Shown here: positions 1 through 10,574 of the stretch, piece by piece
How the letters are laid out: each line of letters starts with the position of its first letter
How positions within the stretch are numbered: position 1 is the first letter of the stretch
From: Gerris lacustris
Taxonomy: Eukaryota; Arthropoda; Insecta; Hemiptera; Gerridae
Assembly (NCBI GenBank): GCA_951217055.1
Contig: OX578283.1
Coordinates: forward strand, 30,476,260 to 30,540,259
Length of the DNA: 64,000 bases
Direction: 5' to 3'
Notes under the pieces: generated by a model
The model's input: only the letters and a program-made list of their open reading frames with translations
Databases searched by the model: none
Told to the model about the DNA's origin: nothing
Made by a program: the position numbers and the translations under genes

Positions 1-464
1 TTTAGACCTAAGGGGACATTTTAATCTCGTGTCTATAGGTCTGTCGTTCAATTTTTGCGAACCAACAATATCTTAAGAACTACACATCCGATTTTAATAA
101 ACTTTGAATGGCATGTCATAAACCCATTGTTGGTCCCATATAAGTTTCTACCTTCTGCGCCCATTTATTTTTTTTCCACACGCGAACATACATTTATTTA
201 AACCTTATATTTTAAAGTACTCATCTGATTGTTAAATAATTTTGTTGAAAGTAGCCCAAAGATAACCTAAGATTAATTTTAAAAACCTGCGAGCATTAAA
301 TAATTATAAATTGATACTTTTATTCGAGTAAAATACAAAACAATTTTGACATATTTAAAAAAAATAGGTGGGAAACAATTAAATGCATTAGACAATAATG
401 GGTTGTAGAAGCATAAAATCAATTATGTGATAGGTTGCGATGAAGCTATGTGCCACACTATTTT
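1..464 (-). repeat. Family A dispersed repeat, copy 1, cut by the left window edge
   Basis: Family A is the commonest repeat here. Read on its own forward strand, a copy starts with a sequence like CTGCCAATTAGTGTGGCACA followed by TAGCTTCCTCGCGTCCT, runs through AAAGAGCGCAGACGGTT and CTTATATGGGACCAA, contains a GACAGACAGACA stretch, and ends in a hairpin followed by GCAAAA. This copy is on the minus strand. Its 5' end lies near 464 and it retains the GGGACCA and GACAGAC-like segments; the 3' hairpin lies off the window. Confidence 0.8.
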
Positions 465-465
465 T

Positions 466-1459
466 TTTTATTATATATTATTTGTATAAACGCATTGTTT
501 ATTAATGGTATTATTTTATTTAATAGGTGTGAAATCCATAGAAGTATATATTGTTCAAGTGTGAAAGAAAGGCTAAATATTAATCAAGATTGAACGTAGG
601 AAGTGATTATTGTGGATTGTAAAGTACTATGTCAATAAAGAAGACTGAATGTGATTCAGTTGATAGATTAGGGGGCTCGGTGTGGTTTGTTTCGGAATGC
701 CAGTTGATTCTAGTGGCTAAAATTCAATGATGACGGTTTTGCAGGGTAAGTTTGAGAGCTGGTTGGATAGATGTCACCAGCCTGATTGCGGTTATCAGTA
801 GTGGTTTATCCACTGATTGCCAAAACCCAGATTCTAATTAATCTGTCAACCCCCTGGAGCTCCCTCGTCACTCTGCCCTCGCTCTAACACCTGTTCTCGG
901 CGAATCGATGAATATTGAAATGAACCTATCGTTCTAGATTGTTTTTTTTTCTGTTAGTAATCACCAAGTACAGCCAGCACTTCTTTCCCTTTCTAAATAT
1001 GTTCCGCTGAATCCACATTTTTTAATAAAATTTTGTTTTTAAAAAAAACGTACATGAGCTTACTGTTCTTCTACATTCATATTAAGCAATCATCTCTTGC
1101 CTTTTATAAAATTATTTAATAATAACTTTCTATACTGCCTATCTTGGTCCAATTTTCATATTTTTACAACTTACAAGTCCGTTTTTTTTAATTGTTCGTT
1201 CTATCTGGTCATACAACTTCGTTCTCTAAAGATATAGAGAAAAAAAAACGCGTAAACAATTTTCACGAAGCATAAACATTCTTTCGGCCGAATACCGTGT
1301 ATCAGCGTGAACGAATAAAATAAGAAGACTAGACCGCACAACCTAATCTACTTATGACCGATTTGGGAGAATCCATTCGTTCGAACTATTGTGAAAGCTC
1401 GTTCGTTTAAAATGTCTTGCTAAAAAAATGCAAGTTCTATTTGCCTCACTTTGTCTATA
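466..1459. other. Unassigned AT-rich DNA
   Basis: No gene or repeat recognised. A slightly GC-richer stretch near 840-900 shows no protein-like reading on either strand. Confidence 0.5.
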
Positions 1460-1680
1460 CGATGTGGCAAGCGTCACTTGGCCAAAGCGTGGATGTTTGA
1501 GTTGGCGCTTGCGAAGGCTCTGGATGTTGGTGCTGGCTTTGGCCAATTAGCGTACAGCCAGTAGCGTGGATAGGAATCTGGCACTTGCAAACTTGTGCCA
1601 GTTGGCCAACGCCAGCTCTAACCTCCACCAGCGCTAACTTAACCATCCGACACATTAGCCAATCGACGCTTGCCGTATCG
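1460..1680. mobile_element. GC-rich foldback MITE with TA flanks
   Basis: The 221-bp block reads as one long imperfect hairpin. The ends CGATGTGGCAAGCGTC and GACGCTTGCCGTATCG are inverted near-copies, and the similarity continues inward through more than 80 bp per arm. It is flanked by TA on both sides, as expected of a Tc1/mariner-type target duplication. It is visibly richer in GC than the surroundings. The two small open frames across it on the minus strand are by-products of the palindrome. The superfamily is inferred only from the TA flanks. Confidence 0.65.
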
Positions 1681-2406
1681 TAGGGCCAATGTGTGCCCAC
1701 AACATTAAGCGAAAATGGCTATTTGTGAATTTATAGCCGAATGATGACGATGCGATGATGATGAATGATGACGATTTGCAACACTATAAACACCCCTTTT
1801 ATTCTATAAAATAGTAATTTTACATTTAATGTTTGTTAGCACAATATAATAGTATGATGCGAATAGATAGAAGTACGCATGATTTACTTAAGCACCTTAC
1901 TTATTTACTTATTACGTTTATTACTTTTATTTACCTAAGAAATTTCCTTATTTCTAAGTGTATTCTTTCCTTTAATTAGAATAAGGTTTTTTTTTTCTTT
2001 TTGTTTTCATCAAATTATGAATGGATAAAATGCAGGATACTTTTTCTTGTTGTATTAAAATGATAAGCGGTCTCTCATAACATATTAATTTAAATAACAT
2101 TACACAAAATGAAATATTGCTAAGAAAAGCTATAAACGGATAGTAATAATAATAAACGATGCTTAACACATAGAAGAAAAATGTTAAGCTGTTTCAATAG
2201 AACATATAATTATCCATAAGGAGTTCAGAGTTTTTACGCGTGCAAAGCGAAAAAGAAACAGACGAGTTCTAACCGCTTTTAGACAACGAGTCCAAATTTA
2301 TCTTTTTTACCCCCTTTCTAACTGACTCTGAAAAAGAATAAAAAAAATCTTCATAACTTGCCCAACAGGCAAAGAAAGGAACCAGAGGGCAAAGAGGAAA
2401 AAGTGT
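1681..2406. other. Unassigned AT-rich DNA
   Basis: Contains a short GATGATGA-type low-complexity stretch near 1740-1775. Nothing else recognised. Confidence 0.5.
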
Positions 2407-2419
2407 TATATATATATAT

Positions 2420-2502
<83 letters not shown>
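2407..2502. repeat. (TA)n microsatellite
   Basis: About 47 TA dinucleotides, interrupted once by an extra A near 2432. Confidence 0.98.
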
Positions 2503-2505
<3 letters not shown>

Positions 2506-3101
2506 AACTACACCTACAAATAACGGGGTAATAAAGATACTCCACGAAGTTCCGAAAAAAAACTCAAAGGGAGGAGAAAGAGAAAAATGCCACCTGTGTG
2601 TTATTTAGTGAGCATAAAGAAACAAGTTGAAAGTAAAAAAATAAAGTAAAAGAAATTAAAGAAATGAAGATAAAAACGACTCGTAATATAAAAAGAAGAA
2701 AAATTGTCCAATTTTTAAATGATGAAGATGTTTTCTTAAAAAATAAGAAAAGCAAGAACGAAATTGGGAGGAAAAACTGCGAAAGTTTTGTTGGGCGTGA
2801 AATTAGGTTTTAAATTTGACTTGTTTTCTCAAATATTATATATATATACATATTTTATTTTTTTCACTTTCTAGTTTATATTCATCTTTTTACTGTGATT
2901 GCGTTAAAGGAATTTTTTTCTGAAAAAAAAATGTTCATTCAGAAAAAATGAATAAAGTTCATGAATTAAACGTAAAGAATGTATTAAACTAAACATATTT
3001 CCGACTCCGGTTTTGAAGGGGTTAATAAGTTTGTTTTTCCCAAATTTTGACCAGTCGTTTTTCAAGATGAGTTGTGCGAAGGACTGTATTGTATATTATA
3101 A
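2503..3101. other. Unassigned AT-rich DNA
   Basis: Purine-rich plus strand around 2530-2780. The minus-strand open frame there is a Phe/Leu/Ser-rich composition artefact. No repeat family recognised. Confidence 0.5.
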
Positions 3102-3102
<1 letters not shown>

Positions 3103-3139
<37 letters not shown>

Positions 3140-3172
3140 TCATTTGATAACATACCAACTTGCGGTAACAAT

Positions 3173-3252
<80 letters not shown>
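3103..3252. repeat. Two (TA)n tracts split by a 38-bp spacer
   Basis: TA tracts at 3103-3137 and about 3176-3252. The spacer begins TCCTCATTTGATA, and the same motif recurs at about 3418-3431 before the next TA tract. This suggests duplication of a segment of the host element along with its microsatellite. Confidence 0.9.
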
Positions 3253-3254
<2 letters not shown>

Positions 3255-3271
3255 TAAATAAGTAAGGTGCT

Positions 3272-3307
3272 CTACATGAGAGAATGAAACTTCATTCTCT
3301 CATGTAG
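3272..3307. repeat. Perfect 17-bp inverted repeat with a 2-base loop
   Basis: The arms CTACATGAGAGAATGAA and TTCATTCTCTCATGTAG are exact inverted copies separated by AC. The palindrome lies just upstream of a hammerhead-like core at 3350, inside the same block bounded by TA tracts. Confidence 0.9.
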
Positions 3308-3349
3308 ACTCGATGAGTGTATCGAGTGCTACGAGAGACTTCGACTCTT

Positions 3350-3379
3350 CTGATGATGGCGTTTAGCCGAAACCGGTCC
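3350..3379 (+). ncRNA. Hammerhead-ribozyme-like core, Penelope-type (candidate)
   Basis: CTGATGA at 3350-3356 is followed by T, a GGC/GCC stem with loop GTTTA (3358-3368), GAAA (3369-3372) and CCGGTC (3373-3378). These match, in order, the two conserved hammerhead strands, helix II, and a very short self-complementary helix III ending at a UC cleavage position. Caveats: there is one extra base between CTGATGA and helix II compared with the canonical fold, and helix I is weak (scattered pairs between GACTCTT and CAGTGATC). Hammerheads of this minimal type are known from Penelope-like retroelements. It may be decayed. Confidence 0.45.
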
Positions 3380-3426
3380 AGTGATCTCCAGATCAAGCAA
3401 GTATCGACGGTAGGGATATCCTCATT

Positions 3427-3533
<107 letters not shown>

Positions 3534-3559
3534 TAAATTATACAACAATATGTGTAAAA

Positions 3560-3636
3560 GCATAACATCGATAAAGTAGACGCGATAGGACGCAAGGAAG
3601 CTATTTGGCACACTAATTGGTAGACTAATTTTAAAA
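3560..3636 (-). repeat. Family A repeat, 5'-terminal fragment
   Basis: The minus strand reads the family A 5' end (CTACCAATTAGTGTGCC, GCTTCCTTGCGTCCTATCGCG). The copy stops at the adjoining (TA)n tract, so the microsatellite has probably replaced or expanded within the element body. Confidence 0.65.
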
Positions 3637-3640
3637 AGAT

Positions 3641-4680
3641 TATTGTGTAGATAAACTTGTCAGATTATTGATCCGTAAAACTTAAAATAAGTTAAGCCAA
3701 GTTCACAATAGATATATTTTTCTCAGGTCTGTAAGAACTTTGACTGTTATAAATTAGACGATCCAACTTGTAATCTTTTTACTCTCCCCAAAGGTTATTT
3801 GAGGGGGAAAAATATCTCTGACAATTTTTTTTTTTTAAGCGTATTTCTAACAAGGCAGATACTAATACCAAAGTAACTCAAAAATATGAATCAATTTTTT
3901 CTTGATCGAACCATTAATCCAAACATTAAATAGAGTACAGAGTATTTTATCGAGTCAAGATTAAAATAAAATTGTAAGTAAATTATAATAAAATAATAAG
4001 TACAATAATATTTTGCAAATATTTATTTTTTATTACAATATATTATAATATAAAACGGGTGAAACATCTATTACATCTAATAAAAATACTTGCAAATCAA
4101 TTAAAATTATTGGGACATCGCAATTATGTTAATCGAATAGAATAGTGTTTGTTTTTAAACTCAAGTTTATAAAATAGTGTTTGAATGACATTAATATATA
4201 ATCTAAACATACATTTTTGCAATAAATAATTGGTTGACAATCTGACCTAAACATTTAGTTATTTATATATTTATTTAAACAAATTTTTTACGAGCCCTCT
4301 ACAGCCTAAGCCACGTGAGAGGCGCTCTTTAGAGTATACAATGTACATGTTTGACAGGCAAATAATATAATAAATTTAAACTAAATATCAAGTATATTTA
4401 AGTTATAAATAACTTTAATATACAAAATAAATAGATAATTAAGAATAAATAAATGGAGCATTAATAATTTAACAATAATTAAAACCTTTAAAACCAAGGT
4501 AATTAAAAAATAAAATATTTAACAAAAGCATTTTGGTATCAACAGTAAAATATAAATTGCTACATAAATAATAATAATTGTAGTAAATAAATAATAAGTT
4601 GATGCATGTACAATAGAATGGCTCTTAGTTTCAATGCCTGAACGGTAAAACTATAATACATTATTGATTGTTTCCATATT
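3641..4680. other. Unassigned AT-rich DNA
   Basis: Very AT-rich, with short homopolymers and many stops in all frames. No family recognised. Confidence 0.5.
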
Positions 4681-4689
4681 TATAGGGGA

Positions 4690-4718
4690 CTAGCCTTCAC
4701 CCTGCGCTCTTCGCAGGG
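4690..4718 (-). mobile_element. Helitron-like 3' terminus
   Basis: Read on the minus strand, a perfect 7-bp hairpin (CCCTGCG / CGCAGGG, 5-base loop, 4700-4718) is followed after six bases by CTAG and then T. Helitrons are known to end in a short hairpin a few bases before CTRR and to insert between A and T. The body would extend to the right of 4718, but I could not find its 5' TC end. Confidence 0.5.
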
Positions 4719-4730
4719 CTCAAGCTAGGA

Positions 4731-6040
4731 ATCAGCGGCTATGATAAAACGCCTAAATATTTTGGTTTTCAAAGCCTTCATTGAAAAGAATCAGAACTAT
4801 ATTATAGGTCATTCATCCATTTCATAAATAAGAAAAGAGTACATACGAATTAGTAGTTTGGAGTCTATTTATTATAAGTGAAAATTCTTTCATTTCATTA
4901 TTAGACACGATAAATAAACCATTTTTGTAATCAAGATTGAATTTAATCTCATAATGACATTAATTGTGCTTATAGTAATATTAAAGAAACTAAATATTCT
5001 TAATCTACGCCTCAAGAGTTTTCATATATAATCTCTTATATTAAGAAAGTTAAATCACATTAATTATTTTTAAAGAAAACCCCATGAAAAAGTGAACATT
5101 ATACATTTAACAATATTAAAGGTACGTGACTCCAGTGATAGACGCTGAGTAAACAAAATTATAACTGTGTTTTCCTCCATGCGTCTCAAGCGACATTGCA
5201 ACACAAGTGGATGTGAAATGCTTGGAAGTTTCGTGAATTTAATGATGATTTTTAAGACAACACTTCTTACATATTTTAATTATGGAGATGATGATTATGT
5301 GATTTCCAAGGAAATACCTAATGCGTTCTTCACGAAAACGAGGGCATTACATTTTTATTGAGTTAATACACATGTGTAGTAGCAGTTTTCGTCGCCACAG
5401 GCAAAATTGTCTTTTTCCGTCCTTATAGAACTAAGAAAAAATACCATTTTTAAAAAATATTTTCCCATTTAACCGGCGGGGAAATGTCAGCCGGAGCCAA
5501 TAAAACTTTGATTTTCTAGTTTTTTTCTAGTGAATTTATAGTTGAAGTCCTTCTTCCTCCACTACTGAAGAGCAGGCAATGCTCCTATTTGAAGAAACCT
5601 GCGGCAAATTAAGAGCAGAAACCCAGTTAGTGCGTCTTATTTTCCTTTCCCTACGAATATTTCTCCCACTTCGAGCGACCGGTGGGAAAAAATTGACAAC
5701 CATAGTATTAAACTAAGTTGTAAACGGTGCTAAACAATAATCTCTACTCATGGTTTTCTTAGATTTGATAATTCTGTTAGATTTGAACATATATCGAATA
5801 AACTCTTAATATAGAATAGAGGCAAATGAAATATCTTTTTAAATGATACGAGTAAAAAAAAAGTCCACTGTTATATGGGTTATTTAGGTAATTTTATAAT
5901 TTATTTATTATAATCTACATACATATTTATACTATATTAAATGTATTATATTACATTATTCTATATTATATTACTATAATGTTTATACTAATGGATTTAG
6001 GTTATTTAATTTTTAATTGTTAATTTGACCTCCACAGACT
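4731..6040. other. Unassigned AT-rich DNA
   Basis: The 64-codon frame at 5167-5361 on the plus strand has no recognisable domain. Sequence around 5470-5690 is somewhat less AT-rich and contains two ACCGGYGGG-like motifs in the same orientation; nothing more can be said. Confidence 0.45.
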
Positions 6041-6312
6041 GCCTGTGTGTTTTGTTGGCACTGCACGTGTGTAATTCACGAAGGATCGCTAGCGACTGCG
6101 ATTATGATTGCTCCTAGAGCAGGTGGCTGCCGATGCTAGCAACTCGAGCAATTATCGCTAGGGTGGCTCATAATATACAAACACAGAAGAGGAGTCCTCG
6201 CTCAGCGTCAATTGCTAGCGTTATTCCCGTAAAGAAGTGCAGTAGCATCAGCGGTACTGTTCTCACCGCGTAGATCGCACTGTAGATCCGCGTTTTGGAA
6301 AACGCGGTATCT
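6041..6312. other. GC-richer island with hairpin, unassigned
   Basis: This block contrasts with its AT-rich flanks and repeats the motif GCTAGC or CGCTAG at several places (near 6088, 6135, 6166, 6217). At 6290-6310 it ends in a 9-bp hairpin, CCGCGTTTT / AAAACGCGG. No protein reading is convincing. It looks like a decayed mobile-element terminus rather than an exon. Confidence 0.35.
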
Positions 6313-6454
6313 TAACAGTGCAAACTTAAAACAACGAAAGTAATATAAAATAAAAGTTTTAAAAGCTTTTTTTAGAGTAAATAAGGAAAACTAACAGTTA
6401 AGGAACCTTCCTGTTGACATGTGTAAATATTGACATAACTGCGCATGTCGTACA

Positions 6455-6655
6455 AACCAGTACTTGGTATTGTCAGAGGATCGTTTGGATCATATAGTAA
6501 AAACAATCCCTGCGCGAGTTGGAACAGTTGAAGGACTATTCGAAACACAGATACAGGTCGTTTTGGAACGGCTTTTATCCATTGCGCATTATTCTCGTGA
6601 AGATCCCGCGTACGGTAAACTGCTTGGTTGGAACAAACCTTATAACTAGGATTAC
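6455..6655 (+). repeat. Dispersed repeat 'GGTTGGAACAAACC', copy 1
   Basis: The segment from about 6535 to 6643 matches, with small gaps, the minus strand at about 10,283-10,385. Shared blocks include GAAACACAG, TTGGAACGGCTTTTATCCAT, GCGGACGGTAAACTGCTTGG (here GCGTACGG) and TTGGTTGGAACAAACC. The open frames on both strands here, including the 139-codon minus frame reaching 6791, are not conserved between the copies, so I treat this as a non-coding repeat end. Confidence 0.6.
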
Positions 6656-6659
6656 ATAC

Positions 6660-7990
6660 TGAGAAGCCAACGCTGCTTTCACACTTCAAAACATTATTAG
6701 TTCTCAGTTCTCCATTTTCTTCAATAGTTTGCTTAATTCCTCCTGTATTTGTTTGCTTGGTTTTATATTTAAGATTTCTTCTTCGCAGCACTGAATTAAG
6801 ATTTTACATTACCAGTAAGAACCAGTTGAAATTAGTTTTAGTACTTTTGCTCTGTCCAACTTCATATACCTATTTAAACAAACTAGTGAGGTTTCATTGG
6901 GTATGTCTGAAGTTTTTTCTTTATTTCACCTCTAACTTTCCTTTCTTTTTTTTTTTTTTGGCTGTCTCAAGTTTTATAAAATAGTGATAATATATATTAT
7001 GTTTAAAGAAAATTAAAACACTCTACAATATCAAGTTAAATAATTAAAATTCTTTACTTAATTAAAAACACTAGTGATAATGAGTTAACGTTATTAGAGG
7101 AAAGACAACCTTGGTTAGAGTTATAAACAAATATTTTGTCATTTTGGCGCCAGCTAGGTGGTACACTAGGCTACAATAAAGCGTTGATTGTTTCACCAGT
7201 TTAACCCCTGGCCTTGCCATCCTTTATATTATCGTTTAAGTATTATCATAAACAAGAGTAAATATAAATTTACCTCTCCACGTATGCACCGTCCTCTGCA
7301 TGCATATTTCAATAATATTGATTTTAATTACTGATTTAATAAACTCTTTCTAACTCAATCTATCTCTCTCGCTCTCCCTGTATTTGTTGTTTGTTAACCC
7401 CTTTAATAGGAATACATTTATTTGAAATAATTTTCATATTATAAATTTTAATTTATGTATTGTATACGATGAATGTTTTAAACAAATTTATTTCAAATAA
7501 TACGTGAATAAATTATGCATTGCGTTTTGAATCGAAATAAACCTTAATTATTTAATTTTGAAATTTATGCTAAATAATATTAAGTTATGTCACCGTTATT
7601 AGACATTTCAGCCTTGTTTTACAACTTGTAATGCTTCGTAGGATGTCAAGATATAATGGTTTAATTAGGACAATATTATTGCCAGTTCGATTTAAAGCAA
7701 ATCAACGAGTATTATAAACTTCATCCTGAAGACTAGTTTTAAACGACTTGAATAAGTTGATCCTTACAGCTTAATGTCTCATATTGATAGTTTATATAAC
7801 CATTAAATTATAAAAGCAAAATAAATTTAAAAAAAACACACTCCGTTGCTAGAATCAGGAATCCAGCTATATTTTTATATTGACACGATGAGCATTTTTT
7901 ATAGCAATGTATTTAATTATGCGTAAAATGAAACAAATAATGTTAAACGTAAGCATGAATTTAAACCTGGTAATTCTACACAATTTCCAG
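6660..7990. other. Unassigned AT-rich DNA
   Basis: A T run near 6945-6960. A short motif near 7140-7175 (GGCGCCAGCTAGGTGGTACAC) looks repeat-like but has no partner in this window. Confidence 0.45.
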
Positions 7991-7995
7991 TTCCA

Positions 7996-9795
7996 ATAAA
8001 AGTATCAGCTTTTATACTATTACCTTTCATACTAGCTAGGTCATGAAAACTTTAAATATTTCTTAAATTAAGCAGATGAAATAAAATCTCGGTAGGGATT
8101 TTCATCCTATATCATTTCTTTAGATTTATTTCTTGTGGCAAGGAATGACATTACAAGGCTTCTTCCCATGGGATAACACGTGCATCTTCTTTTCTTCAAT
8201 TATTTCCATACCCTGAGGAATCCAAATCATTTTCGTTTCAACTTCATATCTCTGTATGATTCATCAACTTCACAAATCTGTTTGATTCTTTATCTTCACA
8301 AATCTGTTTGATTCTTTAACTTCACAAATCTGTTTGATTCTTTAACTTCACAAATCTGTTTGATTCTTTAACGTCACATATCTGTTTGACTCTTTATCTT
8401 CACAAATCTGTTTGATTCTTTATCTTCACAAATCTGTTTGATTCTTTATCTTCACAAATCTGTTTGATTCTTTATCTTCACAAATCTGTTTGATTCTTTA
8501 ACGTCACATATCTGTTTGACTCTTTATCTTCACAAATCTGTTTGATTCTTTAACTTCACAAATCTGTTTGATTCTTTAACTTCACAAATCTGTTTGATTC
8601 TTTAACTTCACAAATCTGTTTGATTCTTTATCTTCACAAATCTGTTTGATTCTTTATCTTCACAAATCTGTTTGATTCTTTATCTTCACAAATCTGTTTG
8701 ATTCTTTAACTTCACAAATCTGTTTGATTCTTTAACTTCACAAATCTGTTTGATTCTTTAACTTCACAAATCTGTTTGATTCTTTATCTTCACAAATCTG
8801 TTTGATTCTTTAACTTCACAAATCTGTTTGATTCTTTAACTTCACAAATCTGTTTGATTCTTTAACTTCACAAATCTGTTTGATTCTTTAACTTCACAAA
8901 TCTGTTTGATTCTTTAACGTCACATATCTGTTTGACTCTTTATCTTCACAAATCTGTTTGATTCTTTATCTTCACAAATCTGTTTGATTCTTTATCTTCA
9001 CAAATCTGTTTGATTCTTTAACTTCACAAATCTGTTTGATTCTTTAACTTCACAAATCTGTTTGATTCTTTAACTTCACAAATCTGTTTGATTCTTTATC
9101 TTCACAAATCTGTTTGATTCTTTATCTTCACAAATCTGTTTGATTCTTTATCTTCACAAATCTGTTTGATTCTTTAACTTCACAAATCTGTTTGATTCTT
9201 TAACTTCACAAATCTGTTTGATTCTTTAACTTCACAAATCTGTTTGATTCTTTATCTTCACAAATCTGTTTGATTCTTTAACTTCACAAATCTGTTTGAT
9301 TCTTTAACTTCACAAATCTGTTTGATTCTTTATCTTCACAAATCTGTTTGATTCTTTAACGTCACAAATCTGTTTGACTCTTTATCTTCACAAATCTGTT
9401 TGATTCTTTAACTTCACAAATCTGTTTGATTCTTTATCTTCACAAATCTGTTTATTCTTCAACTTCATAAATCTCATTGATTCTTCAACTTCACAAATCA
9501 TAGGAGTCCCTAAAACAAATACCAGGCGCTCTCACCGCCAACTCACCGGATTTCTCTCCCACGTCCTGCACCTTCCTTCCCTTGGAAAAGGGTGCCCTAT
9601 AAAAATCTCCCATTAATTCAATGGACCGCCATTCGTTTCCTTCCTCTCTTTTCCCCAGGTTATTTCCCCTTCCCCAAGGATACCTGAAAATAGCTTAAAA
9701 ATACAGCATTTCCCTTAATTTAAACTCTAGACTTGAATTAATATATTTCCCCGAAACTTATAAAAGTACCGTCTTTTATACTATTACCTATATTT
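7996..9795 (-). repeat. Dispersed repeat carrying a minisatellite (copy A of the 16-kb family)
   Basis: Read on the minus strand, 9510-9740 matches 15,960-16,200 of the plus strand (shared TTTAAATTAAGGGAAATG, AATGG, AATTAATGGG, TTTTCCAAGGGA, GAGAGCGCCTGGTATT). Sequence left of the minisatellite (8125-8230) matches 16,280-16,370 (shared AAGAAG.TGC/ATGT, GTTATCCCATG-like, GAAGCCTTGT, CACAAG). The 26-bp array therefore sits inside one dispersed element. Near-identical AAAAGTA...CTTTTATACTATTACCT segments lie at about 8000-8027 and 9766-9793 in direct orientation and may mark its ends. It is non-coding as far as I can see. Confidence 0.65.
8240..9499. repeat. 26-bp minisatellite, about 46 regular units
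   Basis: The unit is close to TTCACAAATCTGTTTGATTC followed by TTTAAC or TTTATC. Between 8277 and 9447 the register never slips, giving 46 units; degenerate units lie at each end. There are three main variants: A (ends TTTAAC), T (ends TTTATC), and a rare variant with ACGTCACATATC and TTTGACTC, seen at units 5, 10 and 26 and in weaker form at 43. There are no spacers between units, so this is not a CRISPR array. It is embedded in a dispersed element (7996-9795). Confidence 0.97.
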
Positions 9796-10195
9796 TTAAG
9801 CCCATTTTTAGTTTATAACAGGACTGTTAAAATATTGAAGATTCTGTTGTTATAAGTGGAAATCAAAACAAAGTGTGAACTCGCTATTTTTGTTACAATT
9901 TAGTTTTCGGACTGCTTCAACTTTTATTGAACTTATCATGGTGAAGGGGTAGAGATTATTACCCAATAATTTTTATTATTATATTATGTCTATTTCGACT
10001 ATAATATTATGTTTATTTATACTAAAATATTATTATTAAAATACGTATTTATTCGCTACTTAATTTTTTATTTATTAATTCTAATAAAATACTTTATATA
10101 AATCACTTTGCAAGTAATCGAAATTCTAAATGAAAGTTTAAAAAAAACTAATTAAAGAAGAGCTCTGCTATCGCTATAACTTACAACAAAATGGC
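9796..10195. other. Unassigned AT-rich DNA
   Basis: No gene or repeat recognised. Confidence 0.5.
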
Positions 10196-10269
10196 AACTG
10201 TTTGTCGCTTTCTTGGCGTAGTTCTGTAATCGGCTACCGCAGGCTAACTCGCTATGACAAACTCGCTAT

Positions 10270-10410
10270 GAGCTAGCCTCTATAGGTTTGTTCCAACCAA
10301 GCAGTTTACCGTCCGCGGGCATGTGCAATGGATAAAAGCCGTTCCAACCTGACTTGTGACTGTGTTTCGTACCATCCTAACCCGTGCAGGGACCGACCTA
10401 GGACCGGATT
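10270..10410 (-). repeat. Dispersed repeat 'GGTTGGAACAAACC', copy 2
   Basis: The minus strand repeats the end of the copy at 6455-6655. It finishes in TTGGTTGGAACAAACC then TATAGAGG, which marks the likely outer end of the element. Beyond 10,410 a second repeat-like motif ('GCCCTAAGTTGATCATG' then C7 and an A run) follows. Confidence 0.55.
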
Positions 10411-10485
10411 TAGGTGCCCTAAGTTGATCATGTTTTGGGCCCCCCAAAAAAGTAAAAAAAAAAATACACTTCTTATCAAATAAAC

Positions 10486-10492
10486 TGTTATC

Positions 10493-10520
<28 letters not shown>
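10486..10520. repeat. Poly(A) run
   Basis: More than 25 consecutive adenines, directly after a C7 run and A-rich sequence. It may be a retroposon tail on the plus strand, but no retroposon body was recognised upstream. Confidence 0.8.
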
Positions 10521-10523
<3 letters not shown>

Positions 10524-10574
10524 AAAAATATATGTTATATATTCGATTTAAATAATTTATTCCCTTAAATAAAT

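Noticed and set aside
6372..6791. 139-codon minus-strand frame
   Set aside because: It crosses a dispersed repeat whose second copy (10.3 kb) does not keep the frame, and no domain is recognisable.
8240..9499. CRISPR-like look of a long regular array
   Set aside because: The units abut without spacers, differ by scattered substitutions, and the context is eukaryotic; it is a minisatellite.
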